Both the position numbers and the translations under genes were made by a program. 64,000 nucleotides of DNA from NCBI GenBank assembly GCA_944390115.1, contig CALXOW010000005.1, positions 28,843 through 92,842 of the forward strand. The letters run 5' to 3'. The notes beneath the pieces were generated by a model. The model did no database searches. It saw only the letters and a program-made list of their open reading frames with translations, and was not told where the DNA came from. Shown here piece after piece: positions 63,140 through 64,000 of this stretch. Each line of letters opens with the position of its first letter. Position 1 is the stretch's first letter. The DNA is from an uncultured Anaerobiospirillum sp. GTDB taxonomy: Bacteria > Pseudomonadota > Gammaproteobacteria > Enterobacterales > Succinivibrionaceae.

Positions 63140-63170
63140 TACAGTGAGCCAATTTTATTAGCCCACTGTA
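63140..63170 (-). terminator. terminator after membrane peptide D
   Basis: On the minus strand TACAGTGGGC pairs with GCTCACTGTA (one G-T pair), ten pairs, followed by GCTTTGTTTTTATTG. It separates peptide D from peptides C and B. Confidence 0.75.
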
Positions 63171-63218
63171 TTTTCGCTTTTGCTTCAAAGCATCACTAAA
63201 GATGCTGTTGCGCATTCT

Positions 63219-63284
63219 TTACTTAATCATGTACGCGAATGCGCCGAAGAGTATGAAAAACATGATAATCATGTAGAGTTCCAT
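63219..63284 (-). CDS. 21-aa membrane peptide D
   Basis: The peptide is MELYMIIMFFILFGAFAYMI plus Lys, with GGAGG five bases before the ATG, the same leader (CGGAGGC) as peptide A. Identical to A at MELY and FGAFAYMIK; the middle differs but stays hydrophobic. The conservation of ends and of the ribosome site, with a changed centre, argues for a translated gene family. Own terminator downstream. Confidence 0.75.
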   Translation of the reverse strand: MELYMIIMFFILFGAFAYMIK

Positions 63285-63347
63285 AGTTGCCTCCGTTGGT
63301 GGTGCTAGGGGCTGCAGTGCTTTGCTCTGCGGTTAACATGCCTTTAC

Positions 63348-63419
63348 TTAACGCGAAAAATGTATAATATATTGAAGAAGGTAAATTGCAAACAATCCGC
63401 CGACGATAATAAAAGACAT
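63348..63419 (-). CDS. 23-aa membrane peptide E (candidate)
   Basis: The minus strand encodes MSFIIVGGLFAIYLLQYIIH plus FSR, a single membrane helix. No good ribosome site precedes the ATG (only AAGT further up). It resembles A-D in size and place, but not in sequence. Weaker than the others. Confidence 0.35.
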   Translation of the reverse strand: MSFIIVGGLFAIYLLQYIIHFSR

Positions 63420-63436
63420 GCTATGGATCTAACTTG

Positions 63437-63951
63437 TCACTTGAGCCATTCACAGGCCTTATCAAAATTAAGCTTGCAACTTTTTTCTAATAAACGGGCT
63501 GCTTCAGAAAGGTTGTGTTCAACTCCTTCTCCATTCAAGAACATTGATCCAAGTACCGCACAAGATTCACCATCGTTAAGATTACAAGCTTTTGTAAGTA
63601 GCTTGCCGATTTTAAAAGGTTTTTATCTACCCTATCACCCAAATAGTACAATGATCCTAGCTTAACACAGGCATCAATATTGCCAAAATCGCATCCTTTA
63701 TGATATAGACTTTGCGCTTTGGATATGTTTTGTTCAACGCCATTTCCTTCCAAGTATATCTCTCCGAGAAATGTACAAGCACTGCCATTATTAAGTTCAC
63801 AACCTTTTTGCAATAGGTTGATTGCTTCAGATAGGTTGTGTTCAACTCCTTCTCCATCCAAGAACATCGATCCAAGCACCGCACAGGCGTTGCCGTCGTT
63901 AAGATTACAAGCTTTATGTAAGTACTCAAACTCCCTGAAGGTTATACGCAA
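63437..63951 (-). pseudogene. frameshifted Sel1-repeat protein gene
   Basis: The minus strand encodes Sel1-type repeats, each with paired Cys (KACNLNDGNACAVLGSMF, KGCELNNGSACTFLGEIY, KGCDFGNIDACVKLGSLY), as in HcpA-like secreted proteins. Near 63588-63597 one A is missing from an A-run (CAAAAGCTTG where CANAAAGCTTG is expected). The frame then leaves the repeat and stops at 63535. In the other frame the pattern continues (CNLNDGESCAVLG, CKLNFDKACEWLK) and stops at 63437. The start is unclear (TTG 63951 without ribosome site), so the 5' end looks cut too. Two units are nearly identical, showing recent duplication. Confidence 0.75.
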
Positions 63952-64000
63952 AAAGGCACGCAGTTAAAGCTAAATACGATATATAAGCCATTATATGCCA

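Noticed and set aside
1-64000. tRNA or rRNA genes
   Set aside because: No T-loop GGTTCGAATCC-like signature or rRNA segment was recognised by eye.

Overview
The window reads as chromosome of a Gram-negative, flagellated gammaproteobacterium. The grounds are an FlgH lipoprotein and FlgI P-ring (outer membrane), CheV, sigma54-type flagellar promoters, a perfect CRP site, the yceG(mltG)-tmk-holB order, Mpl, NqrM and an MglBAC transporter. The mixture of anaerobe-type features and heavy TTA leucine use fits a Succinivibrionaceae-like organism, but that family is my inference and was not tested.

Layout. (1) 1-6.8 kb: a rightward cluster of unrecognised genes. Four small proteins have strongly basic N-termini. 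They are followed by a 153-aa protein, a 583-aa protein with repeats, and an 823-aa CbbQ/MoxR-like AAA+ ATPase. (2) 7.0-18.4 kb: flagellum and chemotaxis. flgM and flgA run left; cheV, cheR, flgB, C, D, F, G, H and I run right. A leftward flavin-reductase-like gene sits between flgC and flgD. flgE, flgN and flgJ are not at their usual places. (3) 18.5-21.5 kb: three tandem copies of a 31-aa membrane microprotein, each with its own signals, then a 182-aa membrane protein and a 227-bp tandem repeat. (4) 21.6-27.5 kb: an orphan amino-acid binding protein and the mglBAC sugar transporter with CRP and LacI-type operator sites. (5) 28.4-34 kb: proS, nqrM, apbE and mpl. (6) 34-39.1 kb: three paralogous AAA-ATPase-like genes. 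The first is flanked by a duplicated 3' end of mpl, which suggests insertion there. (7) 39.5-42.7 kb: two tandem O-acetylhomoserine sulfhydrylase-like genes with a 22-bp minisatellite between them. (8) 43.5-45.6 kb: an AT-rich accessory patch with a possible capsid-like protein, a degraded copy of its end, and a phosphoribosyltransferase-like protein. (9) 45.8-53 kb: a giant autotransporter. (10) 54.3-62.7 kb: a GNAT acetyltransferase, valS, mltG, tmk and holB. A 207-nt cloverleaf-like inverted repeat lies upstream of valS and two further minisatellites lie in the gaps. (11) 62.7-64 kb: five unannotated-size membrane peptides (21-44 aa) and a frameshifted Sel1-repeat gene.

The strongest candidates for something undescribed are the two families of tiny tandem membrane proteins, the 1-6.8 kb cluster, the structured element before valS, and the insertion that rebuilt the mpl 3' end. 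A recurring property of this genome is that gene-free gaps are filled with degenerate tandem repeats of 12-227 bp. No tRNA, rRNA, CRISPR array, integrase or IS transposase was recognised.
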